Assembly: GCA_947259075.1 (NCBI GenBank)
Contig: CAMYKQ010000029.1
Span: 62,001-126,000 of the forward strand
Reading direction: 5' to 3'
Length of the DNA: 64,000 bases
DNA from: an uncultured Gammaproteobacteria bacterium
GTDB lineage: Bacteria > Pseudomonadota > Gammaproteobacteria > DRLM01
The notes beneath the pieces are model-generated. The model was given only the letters and a program-made list of their open reading frames with translations. It ran no database searches and was not told the origin of the DNA. Below are positions 27,741-37,604 of the stretch, piece by piece. The translations under genes and the position numbers were made by a program. Within the stretch, counting starts at the first letter, position 1; every line of letters starts with the position of its first letter.

Positions 27741-27753
27741 GAAAGGATGTGCC

Positions 27754-28980
27754 ATGGCGCAGCGCCTCATCGCATGGATAGATCAGCGCTTTCCCCTGAC
27801 GACGTTCATCAAGCGGGAGCTCACCGATTATCCCACCCCGCGCAATCTCAGCTATTGGTGGAATTTCGGATTTCTCGCCGGTTTCATTTTAGTGATACAG
27901 ATCATCAGCGGCGTTTTTCTCGCCATGCACTACAAGCCCGACGTCAATCTGGCTTTTGACTCCGTGCAACACATCATGCGGGAGGTCAATTACGGCTGGC
28001 TGATCCGTTATATCCACTCCACCGGCGCCTCGGCTTTCTTCGCGGTGATCTACATTCATATGGCGCGTACGCTGTATTACGGCTCATACCGCGCGCCGCG
28101 CGAACTCATGTGGTGGAGCGGGCAAGTCTTGTTGATACTGCTCATGGCCAGCGCCTTCATGGGCTATCTATTGCCGTGGGGGCAGATGTCTTTCTGGGGC
28201 GCGCAAGTCATTACCAGTTTATTCGGCGCCACGCCGCTGATCGGTGACGAGGTGGTGCTGTGGTTGCGCGGTGATTTCGTGGTCGGTGATGCCACCTTGA
28301 ATCGCTTTTTCGCCCTGCATTACTTAGTGCCATTCTTTATCGTGGCGATGGTGATTATCCATTTGGTGGCCCTGCACCACGTGAAGAGCAGCAATCCATC
28401 CGGCATCAATCTCGCCGATAAGGATAATATTCCCTTTCATCCTTATTTCACCGCCAAGGACTTCTTCGGGCTCGGCGTATTTTTAATTATCTTTTGCGGC
28501 TTCGTATTCTTCGCGCCGGAATTTTTTATCGAGGTGGCCAATAATGTGCCTGCCGATCCCTTGCAGACGCCGCCGCATATCGTGCCAGAGTGGTACTTTC
28601 TGCCTTTCTACGCCATCCTGCGCGCCATCCCCGACACCCTCGGCGGCGTAGTGGCGATGGGCTTGTCGATCTTGATCTTCGCCGCCATGCCCTTTCTCGA
28701 CCGTTCGCGCATACCCGGCGGCGCGCGCTTCCGGCCGTTCTACCGCGCCTTGTTCTACATCTTTCTGCTAGACGTGCTGGTGCTCACCTATGCCGGCAGT
28801 CAAGCGCCCGGAGGGCTTGTCGCGGGTGTCGATGTGGTGGCGACGGTGATTTACTTCGCCGTGTTTCTTGTCTTGCCTCCGCTGTCGGTTTGGGAGGAGC
28901 GTTGGTTGCGCGCACGCGGTCTCCCGCCCGCCTTGCGTGATTTGCTCGATAGCGCCACCGAGCCGGAAGCGAAGCGGTGA
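27754..28980 (+). CDS. petB: Cytochrome b subunit of the bc1 complex
   Basis: Eight-helix haem-b protein of 408 residues carrying both quinone sites. Haem-ligating His pairs are in RYIHSTGASAFFAVIYIHMAR and in ALHYLVPFFIVAMVIIHLVALHH. The Qo-site PEWYFLPFYAILRAIP is intact. The C-terminal third has further hydrophobic helices and a basic tail. The stop overlaps the start region of petC. Confidence 0.98.
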   Translation: MAQRLIAWIDQRFPLTTFIKRELTDYPTPRNLSYWWNFGFLAGFILVIQIISGVFLAMHYKPDVNLAFDSVQHIMREVNYGWLIRYIHSTGASAFFAVIYIHMARTLYYGSYRAPRELMWWSGQVLLILLMASAFMGYLLPWGQMSFWGAQVITSLFGATPLIGDEVVLWLRGDFVVGDATLNRFFALHYLVPFFIVAMVIIHLVALHHVKSSNPSGINLADKDNIPFHPYFTAKDFFGLGVFLIIFCGFVFFAPEFFIEVANNVPADPLQTPPHIVPEWYFLPFYAILRAIPDTLGGVVAMGLSILIFAAMPFLDRSRIPGGARFRPFYRALFYIFLLDVLVLTYAGSQAPGGLVAGVDVVATVIYFAVFLVLPPLSVWEERWLRARGLPPALRDLLDSATEPEAKR

Positions 28981-29627
28981 GGGTGATGAGAAGTTTGCAT
29001 GCGTTCGCGGGGTTCTTCCTGCTTGTCACCGCGCAGGCGGTGTGGGGCGAGGCCGTGCTCAAGGATGTCGAAATCAATCACGACCCCGCGACCTTGCGCC
29101 GTGGTGCCGAGACGGTTACCAGTGTGTGTATGTCCTGCCACAGTCTGAAATATCTGCGCTATCGCGATTTGCTGGATGTGGGTTTTAGCCGTGCCGAGGT
29201 GGAGGCGATGAGTATGGGAAATAAAATGGGTGACCCGCTGCTGGCGATGACGCCGGCGGATATCGCCCAACAAAGTTACGGCCGCGTGCCACCGGATTTG
29301 TCATTGATGGCCAAGGCCCGCACGGGTGGCGCGGCGTATATATATAGTCTGCTCACCGGCTATTACCAAGATGCGGCGGGCCAAGTGGATAATCACGTCT
29401 TTCCCGGTACCGCCATGCCCGATATGCTGGGTTGGAGCAGCGCCGACACGCAACAACGCATAGAGATAGAAACCCAGTCGCGTGAAGCCGCGGCGTTTTT
29501 ACAGTGGGCGGCGGATCCGCGCGCCGCGGAGCGTAAAGGTTTAGGTTATTACGTTGTCGGCTATTTAATCGTGCTTACCGTTTTGCTGTATTTGGTCAAA
29601 CGCCGGGTGTGGGCGCGTCTGCATTAG
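28977..29627 (+). CDS. petC: Cytochrome c1 subunit of the bc1 complex
   Basis: Membrane-anchored c-type cytochrome of about 216 residues. It has an N-terminal signal peptide (AFAGFFLLVTAQAVWG), haem motif CMSCH in VTSVCMSCHSLKYLRYRDL, Met ligand in PGTAMPDML, and a C-terminal anchor helix (GYYVVGYLIVLTVLLYLVKRR). GTG 28977 overlaps the petB stop; GTG 28983 and ATG 28986 are alternative starts. It passes electrons from the Rieske subunit to a soluble cytochrome c. Confidence 0.97.
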   Translation: MRVMRSLHAFAGFFLLVTAQAVWGEAVLKDVEINHDPATLRRGAETVTSVCMSCHSLKYLRYRDLLDVGFSRAEVEAMSMGNKMGDPLLAMTPADIAQQSYGRVPPDLSLMAKARTGGAAYIYSLLTGYYQDAAGQVDNHVFPGTAMPDMLGWSSADTQQRIEIETQSREAAAFLQWAADPRAAERKGLGYYVVGYLIVLTVLLYLVKRRVWARLH

Positions 29628-29915
29628 CTTGCGCCGCGGTAAGGTGTGTCCTTGTCAGGCTTGCGCTACAAAAATATGTTCGATCGGCCAGGGCCGCGCC
29701 TGGCTGTGTCAGCGTGGCGGCGCTAACGCCGCGGCGCCCGCACTTTGCTGGTGCTGAATGCGCGGCGCCCGCGCGTTAATGGTGCGGTACCGGAAAAATT
29801 ATCCGTATAAATACATCGCCCGTGCTATAAGCCGAATGATGAATTCGGAGTTAACTCATCATGGTGCAAAGGTAATAGTATATTGGACCGTAATTGGGCG
29901 CGGCCACGGATGGCG

Positions 29916-29932
29916 CTGGCATATGGCTTGCT
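29916..29932 (+). promoter_or_regulatory. Sigma-54 promoter (-24/-12) upstream of urease operon
   Basis: CTGGCATATGGCTTGCT has GG and GC exactly 10 nt apart and matches most fixed positions of YTGGCACGRNNNTTGCW. It lies 38 nt before the ureD ATG. A TGGTGCA half-site at 29862-29868 could contribute to NtrC binding. The 342-bp region 29628-29969 holds nothing else supportable. Confidence 0.75.
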
Positions 29933-29969
29933 GTGAATTGGAATAATAATAAAGGCTCAGGCTTAGGCG

Positions 29970-30812
29970 ATGTCGCACACCTTAATAGATGAGCGCGATT
30001 CAGGGTGGCGGGCCAATTTAAATTTGGTCATTGAGCGCCGCGCCGCGCGCGCGGTAATTACCCATCGATCTCATTGCGGTCCGCTGCGCGTGCAGCGGCC
30101 GTTTTATCCCGAAGGTGATGAGCTTTGCCATGTTTATATGTTGCATCCACCCGGTGGCGTCGTGGGTGGCGATGAGTTGTTGATCGAGCTTGAGATGAAG
30201 GCGGGCGCGAGTGCCTTGTTCACCACGCCCGCTGCCGGAAAATTTTATCGCAGCGGTGGCCCCGGCGCGCGGCAGACGCAGAATTTGCGCGTGGCGGCGA
30301 ACGCGGTGCTGGAATGGCTGCCGCAAGAAACGATCATTTATGACGGTGCCCGCGCCGAGCTAGGTACACGGGTCGAGCTGGCGCACGGGGCACGCTTCAT
30401 CGGCTGGGAGATACTGTGTCTCGGCCGGCCCGGTTCGGGCGAGGTGTTCCGCCATGGTGGCGTGCGGCAGCGTTTGGAATTATGGCGTGAAGGCCGCCCG
30501 CTTTATATAGAGCGGGCGCGTTACGAAGAAAACAGCGCCGTGCTCACCGCGTCGTGGGGATTGGCGGGGTGTTCGGTGAGCGGCACCTTGCTATGCGTGG
30601 CGGATGCTGGCGAGTATATCGATCAGCTGCGCGAGACGGTGCTGCCGGCCGCGGGCTTGTTCAGCGTCACCCAGCTTGATGGCGTGATAGTGTGCCGCTA
30701 TCTTGGCGATCATGCGGAAGAGGCGCGGTGGTGTTTTGAGACGGCGTGGTCCGTGCTGCGGCCCGCGTACCTGCAGCGCCCGGTCTGCACGCCGCGGATT
30801 TGGGCGACATAA
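29970..30812 (+). CDS. ureD: Urease accessory protein UreD
   Basis: Scaffold that, with UreF and UreG, delivers nickel to apo-urease. It has 280 residues. Family motifs are LHPPGGVVGGDELLIELEM, TTPAAGKFYRS, and LEWLPQETIIYDGA. First gene of ureDABCEFG, directly behind the sigma-54 site. Confidence 0.97.
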   Translation: MSHTLIDERDSGWRANLNLVIERRAARAVITHRSHCGPLRVQRPFYPEGDELCHVYMLHPPGGVVGGDELLIELEMKAGASALFTTPAAGKFYRSGGPGARQTQNLRVAANAVLEWLPQETIIYDGARAELGTRVELAHGARFIGWEILCLGRPGSGEVFRHGGVRQRLELWREGRPLYIERARYEENSAVLTASWGLAGCSVSGTLLCVADAGEYIDQLRETVLPAAGLFSVTQLDGVIVCRYLGDHAEEARWCFETAWSVLRPAYLQRPVCTPRIWAT

Positions 30813-30836
30813 ATAGAATGGCGATGAGGGGATGAT

Positions 30837-31139
30837 ATGGAGCTGACACCACGAGAGAAGGATAAGTTGTTGCTGTTCACCGCGGCCTTGCTGGCCGAAC
30901 GGCGCAAGGCGCGCGGGGTGAAGTTGAATTATCCCGAGGCCGTGGCGTATATCTCCGCCGCGATATTAGAAGGCGCGCGCGATGGCCGCACCGTGGCGGA
31001 ATTGATGAGTCACGGGGCGACCTTGCTTAGCCGCGACGAGGTGATGGAGGGCGTGGCGGAGATGATTCCCGAGGTGCAAGTGGAGGCGACATTTTCCGAC
31101 GGCACCAAGCTGGTGACGGTACATAATCCCATCGTGTGA
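30837..31139 (+). CDS. ureA: Urease gamma subunit
   Basis: Small structural urease subunit of 100 residues. It starts [14 protein letters not shown] and contains [21 protein letters not shown] and [24 protein letters not shown], full length for the family. It lies 24 nt after ureD. The 183 bp to ureB contains a modest hairpin (aggcgc/gcgcct) near 31276. Confidence 0.98.
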   Translation: MELTPREKDKLLLFTAALLAERRKARGVKLNYPEAVAYISAAILEGARDGRTVAELMSHGATLLSRDEVMEGVAEMIPEVQVEATFSDGTKLVTVHNPIV

Positions 31140-31322
31140 TGAGCGGGCGGGTGGCCTGAGTGGAACGCATAGACCCCGGCTTGCATTGCACTGCACCCGG
31201 GCCATATTCGCTGGAGGGTCATTCATCGCGCGGATGTATGTGCGCGTAGAGCAGGACGGGTGATGTTGATTGAGGCGCCTTTCGCGCCTTTGCGATGGCC
31301 AATAAATCCTAAGGAGAGCCAC

Positions 31323-31640
31323 ATGATTCCAGGCGAAATCCAAACCGCCGGCGGCGACATCGAATTGAACGCGGACCGCGCGACCGTGCGTGTCAGCGTC
31401 ACCAACAGCGGCGACCGGCCTATTCAAGTCGGTTCGCATTATCACTTCTTTGAAACCAACGACGCCTTGCAATTCGATCGCGAGCAAGCGCGCGGCATGC
31501 GCCTCAATATCGCCGCCGGTACGGCGGTGCGCTTCGAGCCGGGCCAGCGCCGCGAAGTGGAGTTGGTGGCGTATGCGGGGGAGCGGCGGGTGTATGGTTT
31601 TCAAGGCCGGGTGATGGGCGCCTTGGAGCAGCCGTCATGA
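31323..31640 (+). CDS. ureB: Urease beta subunit
   Basis: Structural subunit of 105 residues starting [17 protein letters not shown], with [22 protein letters not shown] 31323 has aaggag 7 nt upstream; the frame is open further back but without family similarity. Its last four bases overlap ureC. Confidence 0.98.
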   Translation: MIPGEIQTAGGDIELNADRATVRVSVTNSGDRPIQVGSHYHFFETNDALQFDREQARGMRLNIAAGTAVRFEPGQRREVELVAYAGERRVYGFQGRVMGALEQPS

Positions 31641-33340
31641 GCAAGATCACACGGCGCGCCTATGCCGAAATGTACGGGCCGACGGTGGGTGACCGCATCA
31701 GGCTCGGCGACACCGAGGTATGGATAGAAGTCGAACGGGACCATACAGTCTACGGCGAAGAAGTGAAATTCGGCGGCGGTAAAGTGATACGCGATGGCAT
31801 GGGCCAGAGCCAGCGGAGCTCGGATGCGGTTGTCGATACGGTCATCACCAATGCGCTGATCCTCGATCACTGGGGCATCGTCAAGGCCGATATCGGCATC
31901 AAGCACGGGCGCATCGCCGCCATCGGTAAGGCGGGTAACCCCGATATTCAACCGGGTGTGAATATCATCATCGGTGCGGGCACGGAGGTGATAGCCGGTG
32001 AAGGTTTAATCGCCACCGCCGGTGGCATCGACGCGCACATCCATTTCATCTGCCCGCAGCAAATCGAAGAGGCCTTGATGAGCGGCGTGACCACCATGCT
32101 GGGTGGCGGCACCGGGCCGGCGGCGGGCACCAATGCCACGACGTGCACGCCGGGGCCCTGGCATATCCAGCGCATGTTGCAGGCGGCGGAAGGCCTGCCC
32201 ATGAATCTCGGTTTTCTCGGCAAGGGCAACGCCAGTCTGCCCGCTTCTTTAGAAGAGCAAGTGATCGCCGGCGCGATGGGTTTGAAGCTGCACGAGGATT
32301 GGGGCACGACGCCGGCCGCGATCGACAATTGCCTGAACGTCGCCGAGCAATACGATGTGCAAGTGGCGATACACACCGATACTCTCAATGAATCGGGCTT
32401 CGTCGAAGACACGCTCGCCGCGTTCAAGGGCCGCGCCATTCACACCTATCACACCGAGGGCGCGGGCGGCGGTCACGCGCCGGACATCATCAAGGCCTGC
32501 GGCGAGGCCAATGTCCTGCCCTCGTCGACTAATCCCACGCGGCCCTACACCATCAACACCGTGGACGAACATCTCGACATGTTGATGGTCTGCCATCATC
32601 TCGATCCCAATATCGCCGAGGACGTGGCCTTCGCCGAATCGCGCATCCGCCGTGAGACCATCGCCGCCGAGGATATCCTCCACGACCTCGGCGCCTTCAG
32701 TATGATCTCTTCCGATTCGCAGGCCATGGGACGCGTGGGCGAGGTGATTACCCGTACCTGGCAGACCGCGCACAAAATGAAAGCGCAGCGCGGCGCCTTG
32801 GCGGAAGATAACGCGCGGCACGATAATTATCGCGCCAAACGTTATGTGGCCAAGTACACCATCAATCCCGCCATCACCCACGGTATCTCGCATGAAGTGG
32901 GTTCCATTGAGACCGGCAAGCTCGCCGACATCGTGTTGTGGCGGCCGGCCTTCTTCGGCGCCAAGCCGAGCATGATCATCAAGGGCGGCATGATCGCCGC
33001 CGCGCCCATGGGCGACCCCAACGCTTCCATCCCCACGCCGCAACCGGTCCATTATCGCAACATGTTCGGCGCCTATGGCGCGGCGACGGCCGCGACCAGC
33101 GTGAGCTTTGTGTCGCAGGCCGCGCTGCAAGCGGGCGTGGGCGAGGCCTTGCGTCTGCAAAAACGCTTGGTCGCGGTGCGCGGCACGCGCGCGCTGCGCA
33201 AGGCGGATTTGATCCACAATCATTATCAGCCGCGCATGGAAGTGGATGCGCAAACCTATGAGGTGCGCGCCGATGGCGTGCTGCTGCGTTGCGAGCCGGC
33301 CAGTGAGTTGCCATTGGCGCAGCGCTATTATTTGTTTTGA
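31637..33340 (+). CDS. ureC: Urease alpha (catalytic) subunit
   Basis: Catalytic subunit hydrolysing urea to ammonia and carbamate at a di-nickel site; 567 residues, full length. The His pair is in [14 protein letters not shown], the carbamylated Lys in GLKLHEDWG, the flap and catalytic region in [13 protein letters not shown] and CHHLDPNI, and the metal Asp in [14 protein letters not shown]. All key residues appear present, so it should be active. Confidence 0.99.
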   Translation: MSKITRRAYAEMYGPTVGDRIRLGDTEVWIEVERDHTVYGEEVKFGGGKVIRDGMGQSQRSSDAVVDTVITNALILDHWGIVKADIGIKHGRIAAIGKAGNPDIQPGVNIIIGAGTEVIAGEGLIATAGGIDAHIHFICPQQIEEALMSGVTTMLGGGTGPAAGTNATTCTPGPWHIQRMLQAAEGLPMNLGFLGKGNASLPASLEEQVIAGAMGLKLHEDWGTTPAAIDNCLNVAEQYDVQVAIHTDTLNESGFVEDTLAAFKGRAIHTYHTEGAGGGHAPDIIKACGEANVLPSSTNPTRPYTINTVDEHLDMLMVCHHLDPNIAEDVAFAESRIRRETIAAEDILHDLGAFSMISSDSQAMGRVGEVITRTWQTAHKMKAQRGALAEDNARHDNYRAKRYVAKYTINPAITHGISHEVGSIETGKLADIVLWRPAFFGAKPSMIIKGGMIAAAPMGDPNASIPTPQPVHYRNMFGAYGAATAATSVSFVSQAALQAGVGEALRLQKRLVAVRGTRALRKADLIHNHYQPRMEVDAQTYEVRADGVLLRCEPASELPLAQRYYLF

Positions 33341-33472
33341 CGGCGAAGCCTAAGGAGGCGCGGAGGCTAATTCGTTCTCGCGCGCTCTTCGGGTTTTAGG
33401 GGGCCGCCTTTTGCTTAATTCGCTTGCGAGAAAGTGCGTGCCAGAGCGATCTTCGTGCGCCTAAGCTAAGGA

Positions 33473-33907
33473 ATGAAAATGCTGCAAATTGCCGAGCGTT
33501 TCGCTGAAAGTGCTCAATGTGATGCGATGCTGACGCTGCCCTTCGAGCAACGTCAGAAAAGCCGTCTGCGCGTGCATTTAGATGACGGCCGCGAGGCGGT
33601 ATTGCTGTTGCCGCGCGGCACGGTGTTGCGCGGTGGCGATGTCTTGCGCACCGAAACCGGGGAGTTGATCGCCGTGCGTGCCGCCGTGGAAGCGGTGTCT
33701 ACGGCGTACAGTGACGATGTGCTGTCCTTGGCGCGCGCGGCCTATCATTTGGGTAATCGTCATGTGCCAGTGCAAGTCGCCGCGGGTTGGCTGCGTTACG
33801 GCCGCGATCATGTCTTGGATGAGATGCTGCGCGGTTTGGGTTTGCGCGTCGATCATGAAGAGAGCGTATTCGAGCCCGAGGCCGGCGCATATCGTCATGG
33901 GCATTGA
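33473..33907 (+). CDS. ureE: Urease nickel-delivery protein UreE
   Basis: Metallochaperone of about 144 residues. The N-terminal half binds the UreG/UreD complex. The C-terminal half has AAYHLGNRHVPVQVAAGWLRYGRDHVLDEMLRGLG with the conserved metal-binding His. The tail is short (YRHGH), not a His-rich extension. ATG 33479 has better spacing from taagga than ATG 33473. It overlaps ureF by 11 nt. Confidence 0.96.
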   Translation: MKMLQIAERFAESAQCDAMLTLPFEQRQKSRLRVHLDDGREAVLLLPRGTVLRGGDVLRTETGELIAVRAAVEAVSTAYSDDVLSLARAAYHLGNRHVPVQVAAGWLRYGRDHVLDEMLRGLGLRVDHEESVFEPEAGAYRHGH

Positions 33908-34586
33908 TATCAAAGCAGACGGCACGGCTTTATTGCGTTTGTTGCAATTGACCAGCCCGGCATTGCCGGTGGGTGCGTTCGCGTATTCACAAGGTTTGGA
34001 GTATGCGGTGCATGCGCGCTGGGTGCACGATGAGGTGACGGCGCAAGAGTGGATATGCAGTTTAATGCGCGAGGCTGTGGCGCGTTTGGACGTGCCGCTG
34101 TTGGCGCGGCTCTATCACGCCTGGGAAAACGATGATGAAGAGGCCTTGCACTATTGGAGCGCTTATCTGCATGCCAGTCGCGAGGCGCGCGAACTTCAAG
34201 AAGAGGACATGCATTTGGGTTCGGCCTTGGCGCGTTTGCTGCGTGACTTGGCGCTGCCGCGGGCGCTGCCGTGGGTGACGCATCCGCACACTGCTTATCC
34301 GGTGTTGTTCGCGCTGGCGGCGGTGGAGTGGCGTATTGCCTTGCCTGAGGCGGCGCACGGTTATCTCTGGGCGTGGTGCGAGGCGCAAGTGGCGGCGGCG
34401 ATCAAGTTGGTGCCCTTGGGGCAGACGGCGGGGCAGCGCATCTTATCGCGCGTGGTGATAGAAATCCCCGCAGCCGTCGAAGAAGCCTTGGTTTTGAGCG
34501 ACGATGAAATTGCGTATGTCGCGCCGCGCCTGGCCATCGGCAGCGCTCTGCACGAGAATCAGTATTCGCGTTTATTCCGTTCGTGA
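33897..34586 (+). CDS. ureF: Urease accessory protein UreF
   Basis: About 229 residues. Family motifs are LLQLTSPALPVGAFAYSQGLEYAV at the start and AAIKLVPLGQTAGQRIL near the C terminus. ATG 33897 lies inside the ureE end and gives the family start MGIDIKADGTALL; the longer frame upstream is not family-like. UreF regulates GTP hydrolysis in the UreDFG complex. Confidence 0.96.
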   Translation: MGIDIKADGTALLRLLQLTSPALPVGAFAYSQGLEYAVHARWVHDEVTAQEWICSLMREAVARLDVPLLARLYHAWENDDEEALHYWSAYLHASREARELQEEDMHLGSALARLLRDLALPRALPWVTHPHTAYPVLFALAAVEWRIALPEAAHGYLWAWCEAQVAAAIKLVPLGQTAGQRILSRVVIEIPAAVEEALVLSDDEIAYVAPRLAIGSALHENQYSRLFRS

Positions 34587-34640
34587 AGCCTTGAGCCGCG
34601 AGAGGCTATTACGCTTACCAATAAAATCTGGAGATTCAGT

Positions 34641-35273
34641 ATGACTCAATCCGTATTGCGCGTCGGTATCGGCGGCCCGGTGGGTTCGGGCAAGACCGCC
34701 CTGATGCTGGCGTTGTGTCTGGCCCTGCGCGAGCGTTATGAAATCGCGGCGGTGACCAATGATATCTACACCAAGGAGGACGCGCAGTTTCTCGCGCATC
34801 ACGAGGCCTTGACGCCGGAACGCATCATCGGCGTGGAGACCGGCGGTTGTCCGCACACCGCTATCCGCGAGGACGCCTCGGCCAATCTCGCCGCCGTGGA
34901 TGAGCTGTGCCGGCGCTTTCCCGATTTGGATTTGGTGTTGATCGAGAGCGGGGGCGACAATCTTAGCGCGACCTTCAGTCCCGAGCTGTCTGATCTGACG
35001 ATCTACGTGATCGATGTGGCGGCGGGTGACAAGATTCCACGCAAGGGCGGGCCGGGCATCACCCGCTCTGATTTATTAGTGATTAATAAAATTGATCTTG
35101 CGCCCCATGTGGGTGCTTCACTGGAGGTGATGGAGCGGGATGCGCGGCGGATGCGCGGTGACAAACCCTTCGTGTTTAGTAATATGAAAACGACGATGGG
35201 CTTGGCGCAAATAGTCGATTTCATCGTGCGTGATGGTGTTTTGCGGAGTGAGTCAGCGCTTACGCTCATTTAG
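34641..35273 (+). CDS. ureG: Urease accessory GTPase UreG
   Basis: SIMIBI GTPase that powers nickel insertion; 210 residues. P-loop [14 protein letters not shown] is at residues 8-21, the metal-binding CPH in [36 protein letters not shown] follows, and the G4 motif is [12 protein letters not shown]. Last gene of the urease operon. Confidence 0.98.
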   Translation: MTQSVLRVGIGGPVGSGKTALMLALCLALRERYEIAAVTNDIYTKEDAQFLAHHEALTPERIIGVETGGCPHTAIREDASANLAAVDELCRRFPDLDLVLIESGGDNLSATFSPELSDLTIYVIDVAAGDKIPRKGGPGITRSDLLVINKIDLAPHVGASLEVMERDARRMRGDKPFVFSNMKTTMGLAQIVDFIVRDGVLRSESALTLI

Positions 35274-35385
35274 TAACGCACTATATTGGACCGCTCGTCT
35301 GTATGCCGCTTCATTTTTGTGCGCGGCTTGAGCGCCGTACTGGGAACACTATTTTTAACTCGCTGTATTTACTTTGAACTTCTCG

Positions 35386-35402
35386 TTGGCATGGAACCTG
35401 CT
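35386..35402 (+). promoter_or_regulatory. Sigma-54 promoter (-24/-12) upstream of porin and urea transporter
   Basis: TTGGCATGGAACCTGCT matches YTGGCACGRNNNTTGCW at all but two fixed positions, with GG-N10-GC spacing. It lies 82 nt before the porin ATG and implies nitrogen-status (NtrC-type) control of the urea transport genes. Confidence 0.8.
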
Positions 35403-35484
35403 GAGTCTTGAGCGCACAGTTCTGGGGATGGGTGTGAATCATCCGCGATAGGCTCAGCTATCTGATAACGAGGAGATAATACAA

Positions 35485-36225
35485 ATGAAATTACGTCTGT
35501 CAAACAAGCTCACGACCTTGGGTATGGCGACCGCATTAGCAGGCGTGGCCTTGGCCGCCCCTTCGGTGGCGAGCGCGGATTTGTCCGGTAATATCGGTGT
35601 GTTTTCAAAATACGTGTTGCGCGGCATCACCAACGCCACCGAAAACGACAGCACCACGGTGCAAGGCGGTTTTGACTACAGTCACGCCAGTGGCTTATAC
35701 GCCGGTTACTGGGGTTCGAATCTGGGTTACGGCAATGCCATGACCAACACCGGCTTTGAAAACGATATCTATGGCGGTTACGCCGGCGAGACCAACGGCG
35801 TGAGCTACAACGTCGGCCTGATCCAATACTATTACATTGAAGTGGATGATTCCGATGGTTTGGAATTCGTCGGCAGCGTGGGTTACGGCCCGGTGAAGGC
35901 GGGCTTTAAATACCTGACCAATGACGTGGCTTGGGGTAATACCGGCGATATTTATTGGACCGTGGATTACTCCGCCAGTCTGCCCATGGAATTCGGTTTT
36001 GGCGCCAGTCTTGGCTACTACACCTATGAAGAGAGCGGTGATTTCATTGCCAGTTCAGCCAATGACTCGGCCTTCCGTCATTTGAATCTGACGCTCTCCC
36101 ATCCGGTGGGGACCACGGGCGCCGATATGAGCATCACCTATGTGATCGGCGGCGAAGACCGCCAGGGCACGGATCAAGAAGATACCGTGGTCCTGGGTCT
36201 GACCTACGGTTTCGAGGTCAAGTAA
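35485..36225 (+). CDS. TorF/TIGR02001-family outer-membrane protein, putative porin
   Basis: A 246-residue outer-membrane protein. Signal peptide MKLRLSNKLTTLGMATALAG...ASA is cut near residue 31. Alternating beta strands follow, with the family marks GNIGVFSKYVLRGITN (residues 35-50) and VQGGFDYSHASGLYAGYWGSN. It ends in an aromatic/hydrophobic strand TVVLGLTYGFEVK. Ribosome site gaggag is 9 nt upstream. Placed between the sigma-54 site and urtA, it could pass urea or short amides across the outer membrane. That role is inferred from position, not known for the family. Confidence 0.9.
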   Translation: MKLRLSNKLTTLGMATALAGVALAAPSVASADLSGNIGVFSKYVLRGITNATENDSTTVQGGFDYSHASGLYAGYWGSNLGYGNAMTNTGFENDIYGGYAGETNGVSYNVGLIQYYYIEVDDSDGLEFVGSVGYGPVKAGFKYLTNDVAWGNTGDIYWTVDYSASLPMEFGFGASLGYYTYEESGDFIASSANDSAFRHLNLTLSHPVGTTGADMSITYVIGGEDRQGTDQEDTVVLGLTYGFEVK

Positions 36226-36234
36226 ATGCGCATA

Positions 36235-36259
36235 CATGGCCGGCTTTATGCCGGCCATG
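36235..36259 (+). terminator. Strong hairpin between porin and urtA
   Basis: catggccggc / gccggccatg is a perfect 10-bp stem with loop tttat. No T-run follows, so it is more likely an mRNA-stabilising or partial-attenuation hairpin than a full terminator. Confidence 0.6.
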
Positions 36260-36299
36260 TTGCATTTGCAGGGTGGCTCACGAGTTTAAAGGGGGTGTT

Positions 36300-37595
36300 A
36301 TGAATATGAAGAAATCAATTTCCACATGGCGTTGCATAGCGGGCGCGGCCGCTTTGGGTATGGCGTCACAATGGGCCCACGCTGAAGACACGATTAAGGT
36401 CGGTATCTTACATTCATTGTCGGGCACCATGGCCATCAGCGAAACCACGCTGAAGGATACGATGCTCATGTTGATTGAAGAGCAGAATAAAAAAGGTGGT
36501 CTGCTCGGGAAAAAATTGGAGCCCGTTGTCGTTGATCCCGCCTCCAATTGGCCGCTGTTCGCGGAAAAGACCCGTGAATTAATTTCCAAAGACAAGGTGG
36601 CCGCCATTTTCGGCTGCTGGACCTCGGTGTCGCGCAAATCCGTGCTGCCGGTGGTGGAAGAACTGAACGGTTTGTTGTTCTATCCCGTGCAATACGAAGG
36701 CGAGGAATCCTCGAAGAATGTGTTCTACACCGGTGCCGCGCCCAATCAGCAGGCGATACCGGCGGTGGATTATTTGATGAAGGACGTCGGCGCCAAACGC
36801 TGGGTGCTGGCGGGCACGGACTATGTTTATCCGCGCACGACCAACAAAATTCTTGAAGCCTATCTCAAGGCCAAGGGCGTCAAGAGCGAAGACATCATGA
36901 TAAATTACACGCCCTTCGGTCATTCCGATTGGCAGAGCATCGTCTCCGACATCAAGAAGTTCGGTTCGCAAGGTAAAAAGACCGCGGTGGTCTCCACCAT
37001 TAATGGTGATGCCAATGTGCCCTTCTATAAAGAGTTGGCGAATCAAGGCATCTCGGCGGCCGATATTCCCGTCGTCGCCTTCTCCGTGGGTGAAGAAGAG
37101 TTGTCGGGTATCGATACCAAGCCCTTAGTGGGTCATCTCGCGGCATGGAATTATTTCATGAGCGTGGACGCCAAGGAGAATGACGCCTTTATTAAGCAAT
37201 GGCATGCCTTCACCAAGAATAGCAAGCGTGTCAGCAATGACCCCATGGAGGCGCATTACATCGGCTTCAATATGTGGGTGAAGGCGGTGGAGAAGGCAGG
37301 CACGACGGATACCGATGCCGTGGCCAAGGCCATGATCGGCGTCAAAGTGCCTAATCTCACCGGCGGCACTTCGGAGATGTATTCCAATCACCATATTTCC
37401 AAGCCGGTCCTCATCGGCGAGATTCAATCCGATGGCCAGTTTGAGGTGGTGTGGGAGACCGATAAGCTAGTGATTGGCGATGCCTGGTCGGATTTTCTGC
37501 CGGGCAGCAAAGATATCGTCGCCGATTGGACGCCGCCCATCAATTGCGGCAATTACAACTCCAAAACCAAGAAGTGTTCGGGGCAAAACTTCTAA
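36300..37595 (+). CDS. urtA: Urea ABC transporter substrate-binding protein UrtA
   Basis: Periplasmic urea-binding protein of about 431 residues. Signal peptide is TWRCIAGAAALGMASQWAHA. The urea/short-chain amide family core shows IKVGILHSLSGTMAISETTLKD, IFGCWTSVSRKSVLPVVEELNGLLFYPVQYEG, and GGTSEMYSNHHISKPVLIGE. ATG 36300 (MNMKKS) has aaaggggg upstream; an earlier GTG is not needed. The first gene of urtABCDE proper. Confidence 0.97.
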   Translation: MNMKKSISTWRCIAGAAALGMASQWAHAEDTIKVGILHSLSGTMAISETTLKDTMLMLIEEQNKKGGLLGKKLEPVVVDPASNWPLFAEKTRELISKDKVAAIFGCWTSVSRKSVLPVVEELNGLLFYPVQYEGEESSKNVFYTGAAPNQQAIPAVDYLMKDVGAKRWVLAGTDYVYPRTTNKILEAYLKAKGVKSEDIMINYTPFGHSDWQSIVSDIKKFGSQGKKTAVVSTINGDANVPFYKELANQGISAADIPVVAFSVGEEELSGIDTKPLVGHLAAWNYFMSVDAKENDAFIKQWHAFTKNSKRVSNDPMEAHYIGFNMWVKAVEKAGTTDTDAVAKAMIGVKVPNLTGGTSEMYSNHHISKPVLIGEIQSDGQFEVVWETDKLVIGDAWSDFLPGSKDIVADWTPPINCGNYNSKTKKCSGQNF

Positions 37596-37604
37596 GCGCG
37601 ATGT

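Noticed and set aside
29758-29946. 62-codon frame before ureD
   Set aside because: Overlaps the sigma-54 promoter and has no recognisable protein features.
32249-33253. 334-codon minus-strand frame in ureC
   Set aside because: Antisense shadow of the catalytic urease gene.
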